A program made the translations under genes and the position numbers. The notes under the pieces are model-generated. The model ran no database searches and was not told the DNA's origin. It saw nothing but the letters and a program-made list of their open reading frames with translations. 64,000 bases of DNA from Tridacna crocea (Eukaryota > Mollusca > Bivalvia > Cardiida > Cardiidae), in the NCBI GenBank assembly GCA_943736015.1, contig OX031072.1, positions 3,065,501 to 3,129,500 on the forward strand. Direction: 5' to 3'. Numbering within the stretch: position 1 is the stretch's first letter; each line of letters begins with the position of its first letter. Below are positions 42,061-53,600 of this stretch, piece by piece.

Positions 42061-42224
42061 CACATTATTTTTTGGCCTTTATGTTTGCAATAAATATTTA
42101 CATATAATTCATGCCGTAAAAATCTGCTTCTACCATACATAAGCAATAGCCCACACCAAATTTCAGTTCGAATTGTGCTTACCAGACCCGAACCTAAACA
42201 CGCAACTCTATCCACCGCTCCCAA

Positions 42225-42312
42225 CTAAAGAGTAGATAAATAAATGAATAGATAAAATACCTTAATAAGTATAAATAGATGGATGGTAGACAGACAGACA
42301 GATAGATAACCT
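42225..42312. repeat. GATA/GACA microsatellite in FB1 loop
   Basis: GTAGATAAATAAATGAATAG, GATGGATGGTAGACAGACAG, ACAGATAGATAAC. Confidence 0.7.
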
Positions 42313-43117
42313 TTGTTCTCTCACTCCTGTCCCTCTGGCTTTGAAATTATTGCCACCATGAATACAGTATTTAAAGCGATATCCTGTAACACTTTATCCT
42401 TTCTTTTATTTTTGATTATACGCGCGGCTGGGCTTTTTGTATAGTCATAGAATCCCTCTTGTAAAACTGCACACTTTCTGCACTTTGATAGCACTCTATC
42501 GCCCTTTTAAATGTTTGAAAATCTTCAAATTTCTTCTCCACGTGAATACTATGAGCCATTTTGACCGTATGATACAAAATTGGCTTGAAAGTGCTTTCAG
42601 AAAATTTTCCGTGATTGAGTAATAGATTAATTATCAATTTTCGTGATTGAGTAATTGATTAATTATGTCGTTTTCCATAATCAATTAAAGAACAACAAAA
42701 GTTAAAATAATGTAAGATCCGCATACATCTTAAGCAATTAAATTCACCTAACTAATCAACGCAATTATTATTTTCGCGCATCGATGCAAACTCGCACACA
42801 ACAACGAGTTTCTGTCCTTTGATGTCGAGATTGATACTAAGCCATACTAATAACTATAATAATCAAAACTGAAGTAAATTTTTTTTTTACAAGTATCTAC
42901 AAAATACCGTACCTCTAGCCTATATCATAAGAATGACTAGAGATACGGTACCGTATCTTTAGACTCCGGGGCTAGAGGTACGGTACCGTATCTCTAGCCA
43001 TTTCTTTCATATAGGCTAGAGGTACGGTACCGTATCTCTAGCCACTGCCTAATAAATTCACAGGGCTTCACCGGAAAGGACTTAATAACATGATTGATTT
43101 TTTTTTTTTAATGTTCC

Positions 43118-43144
43118 GCCCCCCCCTCCTCCCCCCCCCCCCCC
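43118..43144. repeat. Poly-C tract
   Basis: CCGCCCCCCCCTCCTCCCCC then a pure C run, 70 bp outside FB1. A second C run of about 17 lies at 40713-40729. Confidence 0.8.
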
Positions 43145-43200
43145 ACTTTTCCCATTTTTTCCCACCAAAAATCTTGCCATTCATTACTCAATATGAATAG

Positions 43201-43354
43201 TCAATCCTTTCCCACAAAACCCTGAGTTTTAACGACCCCAAGGAAAAGGGCTTTTGAAACCATTTCAAGAGAGAAAAGGAAACCATTGAGAGAAAAGGAG
43301 ACTTTAATCATTTGAGACACACATTCAAGTTGTCGTCTGCTGGTGCAAGGTTAA
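43201..43354 (-). mobile_element. Worn family A element, left of a tandem pair
   Basis: TCAATCCTTTCCCACAAAACCC, ACGACCCCAAGGAAAAGG, GTTGTCGTCTGC then TGGTGCAAGGTTAA. Hairpin lost. Confidence 0.6.
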
Positions 43355-43526
43355 TCTTCACCAAACAATGCCTTGTTTTAACAACCCTGAGGAAGAAGCC
43401 TTTTTAAAACATTGTGGGAAAAGGAGAAAATGCTGGTAACCACAATGTTTGTAACTACAATGTTTTCAAAAGGCTTAGAACTGTCTCTGGGTCGTAAAAA
43501 CCAGGGATTGTTTGGTACAGGGTTAA
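43351..43526. mobile_element. Family A chimera with two identical outer halves
   Basis: The left end (TTAATCTTCACCAAACAATG, ACAACCCTGAGGAAGAAG) and the right end (TCTCTGGGTCGTAAAAACCA, GGGATTGTTTGGTACAGG) are the same half in mirror image, around a damaged hairpin. The other half (GCATTTGCAGAC) is absent. Confidence 0.7.
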
Positions 43527-44129
43527 TAAGGAGTCAAAATGAAAACACGACTCTATATCACTGTTGTGAAATAAACATATTTTGTCTATTTAAAGAACTG
43601 TCAAATGCTTGAATTTCACCGGAAGTTGGTTGCAGACGACTCTTACCATTTCCGTCTTTGTGTGGAAACATTTGCTTTGCAAGTGAATCGAACTTATTTG
43701 ACCGATAAAGCACGAATTCGATTGTTCGCCAAAGAAAATATACAGCAAAGATACAAGTTTAAAATATTAATGTTTAGCCATTTGCGCTGGTGAATTTACA
43801 TGGAAAAAAAGAAAACCCTCTCACTGCCCAAAGACGGATGCAAGCCAAGACAGATCTGTGACGGGCACGACGTAAAGTGGAAACCTGTTTTCATGTGAAT
43901 CATCGTAACAACCTGCAGACGGTCTCGGGGATATAAACCAGCTCTGCTGTTCAAGTTTTACAAGGTAAGTGGAAGTACAGGCGTCTGAGATTTAAATGGT
44001 CGAATCCAGTTACTTAAAATAATAAAATAATTGCATCTCTACAATATATGTTTCTATCACAATCTTCGTTGCCCATGCGGTGAGTTTTAATTAAGATCAG
44101 GTCGCACGAGATATGCAGTCTGAACTTTG
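43527..44129. other. No gene seen
   Basis: A 62-codon frame (43605-43793) starts MLEFHRKLVADDSYHFRLC and is not a known domain. 43900-43980 resembles a promoter or first-exon region of moderate GC, without further support. Confidence 0.35.
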
Positions 44130-44354
44130 TTAACCCATTACCACACAATCCCTACTTTTGACGACCCTGTTAAAAAAATTAGAAAACATTGTGGGAAAAG
44201 AAGAAAATGCTGGTAACCAGCATTTTCTCCTTTTCCCACAATGTTTTCTAACCTTCCTAAAACAAATTTTAATCATTAGTCACAGTAATTTTGTCGTCTG
44301 CAAATGCTTTCAATTAGGACCAGTCTAAAATTTTGCCGTTTGGTAAAGAGTAAA
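44130..44354 (-). mobile_element. Family A TTAA element
   Basis: TTAACCCATTACCACACAATCC to GCCGTTTGGTAAAGAGTAAA. A few bases of GAGAAAGAAGCC replaced by TTAAAAAAATT. Confidence 0.82.
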
Positions 44355-44634
44355 AGACTTTCTGCGCTGGTGGGACATGTTGGACCAGAGCAAATTTGAG
44401 ACTGCAATTGTTTTGGTTTGATTTTGAGACTGAAACTGTCCGTCCGTTAGGTTTTTACGGCAAAAAAAAACATACCATAGAGACACAATATGCAATTCTT
44501 ATGAGATGGCAGTCTTATCGCCAAATGTGTATTATCGAGCTCTGTTGATGGCAGTAAAACAATCCGCACAGACTCAAACAGTTTTTTATTACACAAAGGC
44601 TGGACTAAAGAAACGGACGCTATAGATAAAAGAT

Positions 44635-44695
44635 CAAACTGTACATTTTGTGCAGTCTGATCATGATATATGTTGTCCGCAGTTGTTCCTGTTTT
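44635..44695. repeat. GATCAAGATCAGACTGCA hairpin element
   Basis: GATCAAACTGTACATTTTGT, GCAGTCTGATCATGATATAT, GTTGTCCGCAG. The stem has a few mismatches. Confidence 0.63.
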
Positions 44696-45089
44696 CACCT
44701 TTAGTGCTGAAAGGAATAAGTAATAGTAGTCGACATTGAGGTTCCTGTCCGCCAGTTTGTTGTGGACGTTCTTGAACTGCATGCCCTTTGTTATGAATGA
44801 TTACCTCCCCTGATACAGTTTGAATATATGAACTGCGCTCTGTAGAAATGGGGCTTAATGAATCAGCAAGGGTATAATTTAGGTTAGCCTGTGCAGTGCG
44901 CGCAGGTTGACCCGGATCGATACATTTTGGTATTGGTAAGTTTTTTACATGTTATAGGACCATGGCATTGTACTTCATGATCCAGTCATGGATTGTATGG
45001 ATTCAGGATTATATGTTGCCTGTTATGATGCATCACGGAGAAACACGAAGCCCCTTTTGCCAGAGCATGGCTCATGTAAACATGTTTCA

Positions 45090-45316
45090 TTAACCTTTTA
45101 CCCCATAAGGCATTTTTATGGTATCTCTAATTGACCCTAAATAACAGCAAGGATGAAGCCATTTCTTATGTGTATATGACACCTTTTGATAGCACAGAAA
45201 CCATTGTGGCAAAAGGTGAAATTGCTCGTGACGAGCAATTTCACCTTTTGCCACAATGTTTTCCAAAGGCTCCAACAAGCAATGCGTAGAAATGAGTATG
45301 TATGGAGTAAAGGGTT
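45090..45316 (+). mobile_element. Family B TTAA element fused to a family A copy
   Basis: TTAACCTTTTACCCCATAAG to GGAGTAAAGGGTTA. Its right end runs straight into ACCAAACGAC of a family A copy without the usual TTAACCCTTT. Confidence 0.82.
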
Positions 45317-45447
45317 ACCAAACGACAAAATTCTAGGTTTGTCCAAATTAAAAGCATTTGCAGACAACAACATAAAAGTGACTGGAAATTTGGAAATAGT
45401 GTTATGAAGGGTAGAAAACATTGTGGGAAAAGGAGAAAATGCTGGTT
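45313..45447 (+). mobile_element. Family A left-half fragment fused to family B
   Basis: GTTACCAAACGACAAAATTC, TTAAAAGCATTTGCAGACAA, left hairpin arm to GCTGGTTGCC. Then unrelated sequence. Confidence 0.72.
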
Positions 45448-45550
45448 GCCATCAAACATTTACGTTATACAGATAAGGTAAAACTCACCTGAAAAACCCC
45501 ATAATGCGATAACCATGGGGCTCTTAAGAGTATATCAGTGTCCCTCTTGC

Positions 45551-45610
45551 AGACGTGTAGATCAAGATCAGACCGTTCAGAACGGTCGAGAGTGAATTTT
45601 ATCCGTTCCA
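45551..45610. repeat. GATCAAGATCAGACTG hairpin element, left part
   Basis: AGACGTGTAGATCAAGATCA, GACCGTTCAGAACGGTCGAG. The inner GACCGTTC/GAACGGTC is a perfect 8 bp stem. Confidence 0.63.
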
Positions 45611-45728
45611 AGACAACTCTTAATATTTGAACCGCATTTGGTTTATTGCGTGCAAATGCCTTTTGTATTCTGTTGAGAGATATTATTAGCCATTGGGCTG
45701 GTAGGCGCGACTCAAGGACCTTAAATTG

Positions 45729-45795
45729 CGGACAGTGTAGATCAAGATCAGACTGTACAGAAGCTGCAGTCTTATCTTGGGTCTACTCTGTCCGT
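45729..45795. repeat. GATCAAGATCAGACTG hairpin element
   Basis: GGACAGTGTAGATCAAGATC, AGACTGTACAGAAGCTGCAG, TCTTATCTTGGGTCTACTCT, GTCC. Confidence 0.66.
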
Positions 45796-46179
45796 CAAAG
45801 AGATAGTTTATCCCAAAAGTATATATTTGAATTATTACTGTTTTAGTTTTTGTCATTGGTTTGAAAGTGTCATTTCACCTGTTTAGCAGGCAAGTGTTGA
45901 TAGGAAACCTGGTATTATCTCCCTTTATGTCTTCGTACCATCTAAATGGTTGACTGAATTTACATCTATCTATCATTGCCACTTGTTGCCCATATGATGC
46001 CCACTGTAGTATGATAGCTTTGTTAAGAGGGATATTGCTATATACAGGAGAAAACCCATCTAAGTTACGAGTATAGCACCGTCACACGTGACCTGGATTT
46101 GACTTCTCACCGAAAAGACTGTTACTGATTTTAGATGGCTAGCCGTGGGGCTTTTACCAGCACCCTGAAGTGTTCGAAA
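45796..46179. other. No gene seen
   Basis: Unique DNA between the hairpin element and the worn TTAA element that precedes the HSPA12 gene. Confidence 0.45.
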
Positions 46180-46412
46180 ACTTTACGTTTACTAGTCCTA
46201 CGTAACAAAATTTTCGACTTGTTCGACTCCGAAGTATTTTCAGGCGACAAATTTGTTTTGGCTCAAATGATTTGTCATCGAATTTCTAGCATTGTGGGGA
46301 AAAAAGGGAACATGCTGATTTCCAAGTACGTGTTTTCTCCTTTTTCCACAATGTTTTCAAAAGCTTTATTCCGCTGGTTCGTTCATACTCGGGATTATGT
46401 GGTACAGTTTTA
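46180..46412 (+). mobile_element. Worn family A copy, last before the gene
   Basis: TAACAAAATTTTCGACTTGT, AGTATTTTCAGGCGACAAA, AGCATTGTGGGGAAAAAAGG with the right arm CTCCTTTTTCCACAATGTTT. Ends ATTATGTGGTACAGTTTTAA. Confidence 0.62.
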
Positions 46413-46775
46413 AATCGCATCTGACATCGTGAATAACGAAATACTAAAGTTTTGATGACTAGATAGTCGGGCAGTTAAATGCATTTTACGAACACGTCAA
46501 AAATAGAAGCTACCGATGTCATCTTTTCAGTTGTGATTACATATAATTTGGAAGGTCTAAAAGTCAATCACCAGAAACAGTGAAATTAAGAAAATAATTA
46601 TATTATCATTTTGGGACAAATATTAATCACATTTTTTATCACATGTCAAGAACATAATTATCGTTTTCAGTTTTATGTAACTATTAGAAAACAAGTTTGT
46701 ATTAATGGGATAAAGATACAGTAGAGTAGCAACATCTTTAGCTTTCCACCGACCATTTCACCTCCGTTTCATCTT
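46413..46775 (-). other. Downstream flank / 3' UTR of HSPA12-like gene
   Basis: AT-rich, free of recognisable repeats, directly after the stop codon. The polyadenylation site cannot be fixed from sequence. Confidence 0.5.
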
Positions 46776-47698
46776 CTAACCAAGGAACTCCACCCGATGT
46801 TTGGTTATCTTGCCGGTGAGTTTGTCCTCTGCAATGACCTCTATCTCTGTCCCTCCAAACATAAAGGTTGTTCCTAGTTCTCCCTTTCTTCCTCCTGTAA
46901 TAGGAACTGTAAACTGTCCAATCTTCTGGCATCCAGTGTCTGAGACAAAAACGGGGTTCTCCTCTGTTGATGCATAAATTTCCACGGTAACATTTGTCTG
47001 TTTGTCATGTATAGGATTGCCGATTTGTTCAGGTTGTTTCTCACCAAGTGTTATTGCCTGACCCTTTTTGACATGTATCTTGAACATATTGGTACACCTT
47101 AAGTCACCGTTCTCGTCCACATAGGTTTTACCCGGAGGATGGGTACAAGAATCTGACTTCTTGTGTGTTACACTCTCTCCGTAGGTATATTTACATATTC
47201 TCTCTGTTATAGCTGTAGGATTATGTCCAAAGATAACGGCACCTTTGAGAACAGCCAGACCTGCATCCTTGGGTACTATAACTTTCATTGAAGTGAAAGA
47301 TTTTTGGATTTCATCTTGAAGTAGTTCTGACTCGGAAAATCCGCCCACCATTATTATGGTGCTACATCCTCTAACAGACTTATGCTGTAATAGAATTTTC
47401 AAGTGACTGATGATACTCTTAATGCAAAATTGGAAAAAATTCTTGAAGATCTCAACGTGTACCTTCAATTTGTTTTTTTCTATCTTTACCTTTCCCGAGA
47501 ACTGTTTTGACCATAATGATTGGTCGAAGTCTTTTCCGGTCACTACCTTGATGGTATCTGTCAGTGATACTGGAATCGTCATGTTGACAAAATCGCTCGT
47601 GGAGGAAGACCCTTTTCGCTTTTTCAGCTCAAAACTATGAAGTAATTCGTTGTAGTCAGATGCATTGTCTTTTTTGAATTTCTCCATTATGAAATAAC
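46776..47698 (-). CDS. HSPA12-like gene, last coding exon
   Basis: Open for 307 codons from the acceptor (TTTACAG before GTTATTTC) to TAG at 46776-46778. It starts YFIMEKFKKDNASDYNELL, matching the HSPA12 stretch after the ATPase core (IEQFK...D-ELM-FE-KKR). GGFSESELLQDEI and DAGLAVLKGAVIFGHNP are the second nucleotide-binding part. It ends with the HSPA12-type C-terminal beta-rich region (FMFGGTEIEVIA, VEFLG). No frame damage is seen. I did not find a clear AATAAA just downstream; AATATA near 46600 is only a weak candidate. Confidence 0.93.
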
Positions 47699-50600
47699 CT
47701 GTAAATACAATAAACTATTTACAATAAGCCAAAATATAAATTAGCGCGCTCTGGTATAATTCTACTCCACGATAAACTGTACCGAGCCACAAGTCATCAT
47801 GTCTAAAAATCGACTAAATCGTAAGGTAAATTGGTCCTTTGACATGCATGAGTCGATATTTTTGTTAGGTGCATTAAAGCCCCTTTTCACAGAACATGAC
47901 ATTAATAAAGAAATGTTTGGCAAAGAGAGCTGCGGTCCATGTTTGTAATTGATCAATGTTTACTTTTTCCAGGCAGAATTACGTTTGGTTTCTCAAAATC
48001 TCTTTTTAGCTCACCTGAGCACTTCCCACCTGAGCACGAAGTGCTCATGGTGAGCTTTTGTGATCGCCCAATGTCCGTCGTGCGTCGTCCGTCGTCCACA
48101 ATTTCTTTAAACATCTTCTCCTCCCAAACCACTGGGCCAATCTTGATGAAACTTGGCAGGGATGTTCCTTGGGTAAAATTCTACCAAAGTTGTTCAAGAG
48201 ATTGAATTCCAGCCATAACTCTGGTTGCCATGGCAACCAAAATGAAAAAAATAGCAAAATCATTGAAATTCTTCTTCTCTGAAACTAGAAGGTGTAGAGC
48301 TTTGATATTTTTTATGTAGCATCTCCTAGTAGATTTCTACTTAGATTGTTCATATGATGCTCCTGGGGTCAAAACTGGCCCCGCCCCGGGGGTCACAAGT
48401 TTGAAACATAGGAAAAAAGAAGGAAAACTTTAAAAATCTTCTTCTCTGAAACTAGAAGGTGCAGAGCTTTGATATTTGGTATGTAGTATCTCCTAGTGGA
48501 CCTCTACCAAGATCATTCATATGATGCCCCTGGGGTCAAAACTGGTCCCACCCCGGGGGTCACAAGTTTGAAACATAAGAACAAAGCAGGAAAACTTTAA
48601 AAGTCTTTTTCTATGCAACAAGAAGGGGCAGAGCTTTGATATTCATTATGTAGTGTCTCCTAGTGGATCTCTACCAAGATTGTTCCCATGATGTCCCTGG
48701 GGTCCAAACTGGCTCAGCCTCGGGGGTCACAAGTTCGAAACATAGGAACAAAGAACAAAAACTTTAAAAATATTTTTCTCTGAAATTGGAAATCACAGAG
48801 CATTGATATTTCATTATGTAGCATCTTCTAGTGGACCTCTACCAAATACGATACGATGATCTTTTCGGAAAAGAGGAATTTTCGTTGTAGGCCTTTACTG
48901 CTTAGTACCCAGGTGAGCGATATAGGACCACCATGGTCCTCTTGTCTTTTTGTAAACACCAACTTTTCTAAAAGTTTGCCAATGATATTTTCATTTAGTT
49001 TTGTGATATTGCATGACAAAAGGATATTGCCACTATCGTTTTGTAAATACAAGTTATTCCAAAATTAATTTCATATATAATATATTACAGTAATTGAGAA
49101 AATCTAGTGCGGTAGTCGCAAAATATTCGAGCATGTCTACTTGTATTGATGAAATACATAGCATATGTACATATCGATTTTAAACTAGCTGTACTCTTCG
49201 CGTGATTTTCACCCTGGCACGTCAAAAATCAAGATTTTCAGTCTTGAACTCACCGATTCTATCCCTTAGTAGATTCTCAAGTTGTTGTCCACCTTTAACC
49301 TTGCTTGATTTGCCTGCATTGACTTGAAAAAGCTCTTTTAATTCAGCAGTTACAGTGGAGCAGAGAGCGGTGATGTCAGACTCTGTACCTGTTAGAGTGA
49401 TATAGATATAATGATAATATTCAACTCTGAAAATTGAAGATATATAAAATTATCACATACCCATCATTATCTCCAGTGCTATACAGCCAATACTTCTTTT
49501 TATTTTATTTTATCTTACACATGTATGAGAAAAGCAAATACTGTGCACAGTCACTAATCGGGGCCGAGTAATAATTTCTACAACAATCTATTCTTCTTTG
49601 TGAATTCAGCTATCAAAATTGATGATTATGACAAAGTTGCAATCTTATAAGTCTTAAAATTTCAAATACATAAATTGTTACAACATGTAAACTTCTTTCG
49701 AAGTATATTTCGTCCCGGACGTTTACAACTGTCAAAGACGCGAATATATCTCATATCAATTCCAATAAACATGTACATACGTGTAGTCCTTTGCCCTACA
49801 TGTACGAGTATATATCATGAACTATAATTCCTGAAGTACTCGTACAGTTATGTTATTTAAAAAAAAAAAAAAACGCTCTTAGTTGGCTTTTGAGATAAAA
49901 TTTGATAAAACTCTGTGATATAAAATTTCTTAATCGGTAATCACAGGCTAACTCAGCGCCATTTTAGATACGTCTAATAAAATTTAAGCCCAAATGTAAA
50001 CTTATTTCAGATCCCATTTAAATATTTCCGACAGTAGAAATAATTAGACTGTCAGGACTTTCGGCGCCATACTCGAAAATTTGCGCTTCTGGGGATAGCA
50101 TTAGATAAATATCAAATTATACATAACATTCAGTCTGATCTAACGATTTATTGCCTGCTTGCCAAGTCAAGCTTATAAGATAAAAACATCTCTAAGTTTA
50201 AGTGGGTTTTAGAGATTTAGCCCTGAAAGTTACGGAATACCGTTAGGGCCATCGCCTTTGAATGTGCTAATTTGAAACACGATACTCGATAGTACGATGA
50301 CGATAACGCGAAACAACGAAACCACGATGGTGAAAACGCGATAGTACGATGACGAAACTACGATAGTACGATGGAGAAACCACGACAACACGATAGTACG
50401 ATGATGATAGTGCGATATAGTATCGTGTTTTCACCATCGTACTGTCGCAATTTCACCATCGAAGTATCGTATTTTCGTGTTTTCACCATCGTGCTATCGT
50501 AGTATCGCATTATCATCATCGTACTATCGTATTATCGTCATCGTACTATCGTGCTATCGTCATCGTACTATCATGGTATCATCATCGTACTATCGTGTTT

Positions 50601-53600
50601 TCACCATCGCACTATCGTAATTTCATCATCGTACTATCGTGTTATCGTCATCGTACTATCGTGTTATCGTCATCGTACTATCGTGGTTTCGTCATCGTAC
50701 TATCGTGTTATCGTCATCGTAGTATCGTGTTTTCACCATCGTACTATCGCCTTCCGGTGCGCATACGTATCCTCAAATATTCAATACCTACAGGACAACA
50801 GTACACATGGACGAGTTTATAAAAAGTCATTTTGAGAGAGGCTATACTAGTCCATAGATATCCGATATTTTTCCAGTACCGAAGTTCTTTAACTCTTCCA
50901 ATGCCCGTGGAGATTAAAATTGCTTTTGGAGAGCTGCAACTGTGGATTAGAAAGTGCAGTCTGCTACCTGACGCTCTGTTTTTTTTTTTAGCAAAACCAT
51001 CTTACAGTACAAGAGTAATCTAATTTCAAGCTTTGAAATACCCTGAATTTATCATTATTTTTCTTTTTGGTGGCAAAAAAAAATACAGGAAACATTAACC
51101 CAACTAGATTGTGGAATAACACATACATGTAATTTTTTAGAAAAACATTTTCCTGTTCTATAAGTATATACCCTAAACAAAGGTGAAATGGGATTGGTAA
51201 ATCTAAAAAAATAGCAGGTTAAATAAAGGTTTGATTTGTTTGCGGAAGAAATACAGAAGTTTATGAAAGGAATATACACATTATCCTTTAGTTGTTTGAT
51301 TGTATGGTGTTTTACATCATTATCAGTATTATTTTAGTTTTATAACTACAACCAGTCCACCTATCCATGCTTTCCCATAAATTTTGTTTTCGGTACTCCA
51401 CACAAAACTTTTAGAGCTACTGGCTGCTTTCCCACATAACTATCATCAGAACAGTGATCAGCAGAGAGAGAGAGAGGGGAATCCTGTCACATTGACTATC
51501 ATCAATCCTCGGAAAGAAATTGGCCGAGGTGCGGATCAAACCAGTGACCTCTGTTCTCAAGTCTTGTACACTACCGACTGAGATACCAGGGCTCGGAGGA
51601 TTATGCTCTAGACAATCAGTCGAACCCAATTATGGGAAAAACAAAAGAAGCCATTTTCCCCCCTAAATACTCCTTTCTGAAGTCACTGATACAAATTTGT
51701 TGCAGTCAAAGGCAAAAGTTCTTGATACAAATTAAATTTCTGACTATATCAATGTTTTAAAAAAGTTAAGATAGTGGAGAAAATCTAGTTGAAAAAAAGA
51801 ACAGAGTTCTATGTCGGATTTGAACCTTGGTCTACTTCACATTTAGCAGGTGCTTTATCCATAAGGCCATTGACTCCGCAATTGTCTAAGGGTAGATAAC
51901 CTAATTTACAGGCATAGCCTCTCTCAAAATGACTTTGAATAAATCTTCCATGTGTACTGTTGTCCTGTAGGTCTTGAATATTAGAGGATGCGCATGCCCA
52001 CCGGAAGGCGATAGCACGATGGTGAAAACGCGATAGTACGATGATGATAATTCGATATAGTACGATGGTGAAAACATGAAAGTACGATGACGATAACACG
52101 AAAGTACGATGATGAAACTACGATAGTACGATGACGATAATACGATAGTACGATGACGATAATACGATACTGCGATGGTGAAAACACGATAGTGCGATGG
52201 CGAAAACACGATAGTAAGATGATGATAATACGATAGTACGATGACGAAAACACGATAGTACGATGACGATAATACGATAGTACGATGGTGAAAACACGAA
52301 AATACGATACTACGATGGTGAAATTACGACAGTGCGATGGTGAAAACACGATACTATATCGCACTATCATCATCGTACTATCATATTGTCGTGGTTTCAC
52401 CATCGTATTATCGTGTTATCGTCATCGTACTATCGCGTTTTCACCATCGTGGTTTCGTTGTTTCGCGTTATCGTCATCGAACTATTGAGTATCGTGTTTC
52501 AAATTAACACATTCAAAGGCGATGGCCCTAACGGTATTCCGTAGAAAGAAGTCAGAGTACCAAGGAATTGAAATAGTGTAACTGCCATTCAGCAAGTGCA
52601 TGGATCCCAAACCACGAAAGGTATTTGATGACTGCGGCTAAATGAATAACTTACGCTGTTTTGGACAGCCGATAATTAGAAATATTTCTGTCTTACATAA
52701 TTCACAAAAAGGCTAACTGTGCAGTCTTATCTTGATCTGTACTGTTTGCTAGACCTCCCTCTTTCTGCTATCGCTCTGAGAGGGTTTATTCTTCTTTTGT
52801 ATTCTTTTGTATTCACATTTATATTAAAGTTAGGCTTGGTAACAAATCATAAGCTGCACCTCGGTCACCATCTTCGCAAGCCAAGGATACTAAGGTAGTA
52901 TCCTTGGCCGCTTGCTTCTTTAAAAATCGAAGCTCCCGCTGCGCAATTTCATTGGATGCGATCAAAACCCATCGCGTCCAATCAAACCATCTGTAACAAG
53001 AAATATTTCGCAAAACAGAAAACAATAATGCCAAAAAATTGCCAAAAAAGAGTAGACGATCGATGTTTAATGAGTTTTTTTTTTTCATAGTTTATGTGAA
53101 ATATTAGGACGGGTTCCACAGCCAAATGATTGCAAATCATCGTATGTCTGTTCGTCTTGTTTTTGATGTGATGAATCCGAAAGTGCAGCCATATTTGATG
53201 CATAGCCTAACAAATTTTATTACGAGAATTTTGATTGGTCAGAAATAACATCAGCAAAGGTTACGCAACTTGTGCTATTCGATAGCTAGCACAGCGGGAG
53301 TTTCGATTTTTAAAGAGGCGAGCGGCCAAGGGTACGTAACGAACAAAGTGGAGTTAGCACCATTGGCTTGCAAAGATGCTTGGTCACTTGAATCCACTCG
53401 TGGTTGCTACTTTTTGGTCATGGAACCATTGTGTGTTTCTGGAGAAATGACTTTAAAACATGGTATAGCAAATATCGTATTGGTCATGATTGTATTCGTT
53501 TAACGCCTTTTCATTATCATTTAATTCATGCCACTGCATCCCGTGCATCTATTTATGCTTTCTTAGAGTTTCTTTCACCAGTACTTCGTACTCACTAATA

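Larger units (their letters stand above)
41120..43049. mobile_element. Large foldback element FB1 with 9 bp target duplication
   Basis: The left arm (41120-41448) and the right arm (42730-43049) are inverted repeats that start GGCAGTGGCTAG. Each holds three palindromic units centred on TACGGTACCGTA (GGCTAGAGATACGG...CCTCTAGCC) and then a less conserved inner part containing ATCAAAGGACAGAAAC and AAATAATAATTGCGTTGATT. A perfect direct repeat TAATAAATT flanks both ends (41111-41119, 43050-43058). The 1.3 kb loop holds a TTAA element, SINE sequence and microsatellites, and no transposase. A 9 bp duplication fits Foldback or Mutator-like transposition. Confidence 0.87.
50230..52543. mobile_element. 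Large foldback element FB2 with 22 bp-unit arms
   Basis: Inverted arms 50230-50845 (616 bp) and 51914-52543 (630 bp). The outer 120 bp are nearly identical (TACGGAATACCGTTAGGGCC...). Within each arm, units of about 22 bp such as CGATGGTGAAAACACGATAG run one way and then flip (switch near 50417 and 52357), so each arm is itself a foldback. The inner arm ends CAGTACACATGG...AGAGAGGCTAT. GAAAG on both sides (50225-50229, 52544-52548) is a possible 5 bp duplication. The 1.07 kb loop contains two tRNA-derived SINE pieces. It sits in the HSPA12 intron between the exons at 49254 and 53751. Confidence 0.83.

Noticed and set aside
45720..45800. microRNA precursor
   Set aside because: The hairpin belongs to a dispersed family with at least eight copies and imperfect arms, so a mobile origin is simpler.
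47410..47640. Plus-strand open frame opposite the last HSPA12 exon
   Set aside because: Shadow of the minus-strand coding exon.
50551..50835. Open frames rich in Tyr, Ser, Arg and His on both strands of 50.5-52.5 kb (for example 140 codons at 51981-52403)
   Set aside because: They are translations of the 22 bp units of FB2, whose length leaves frames open by chance. Similar frames occur on both strands.
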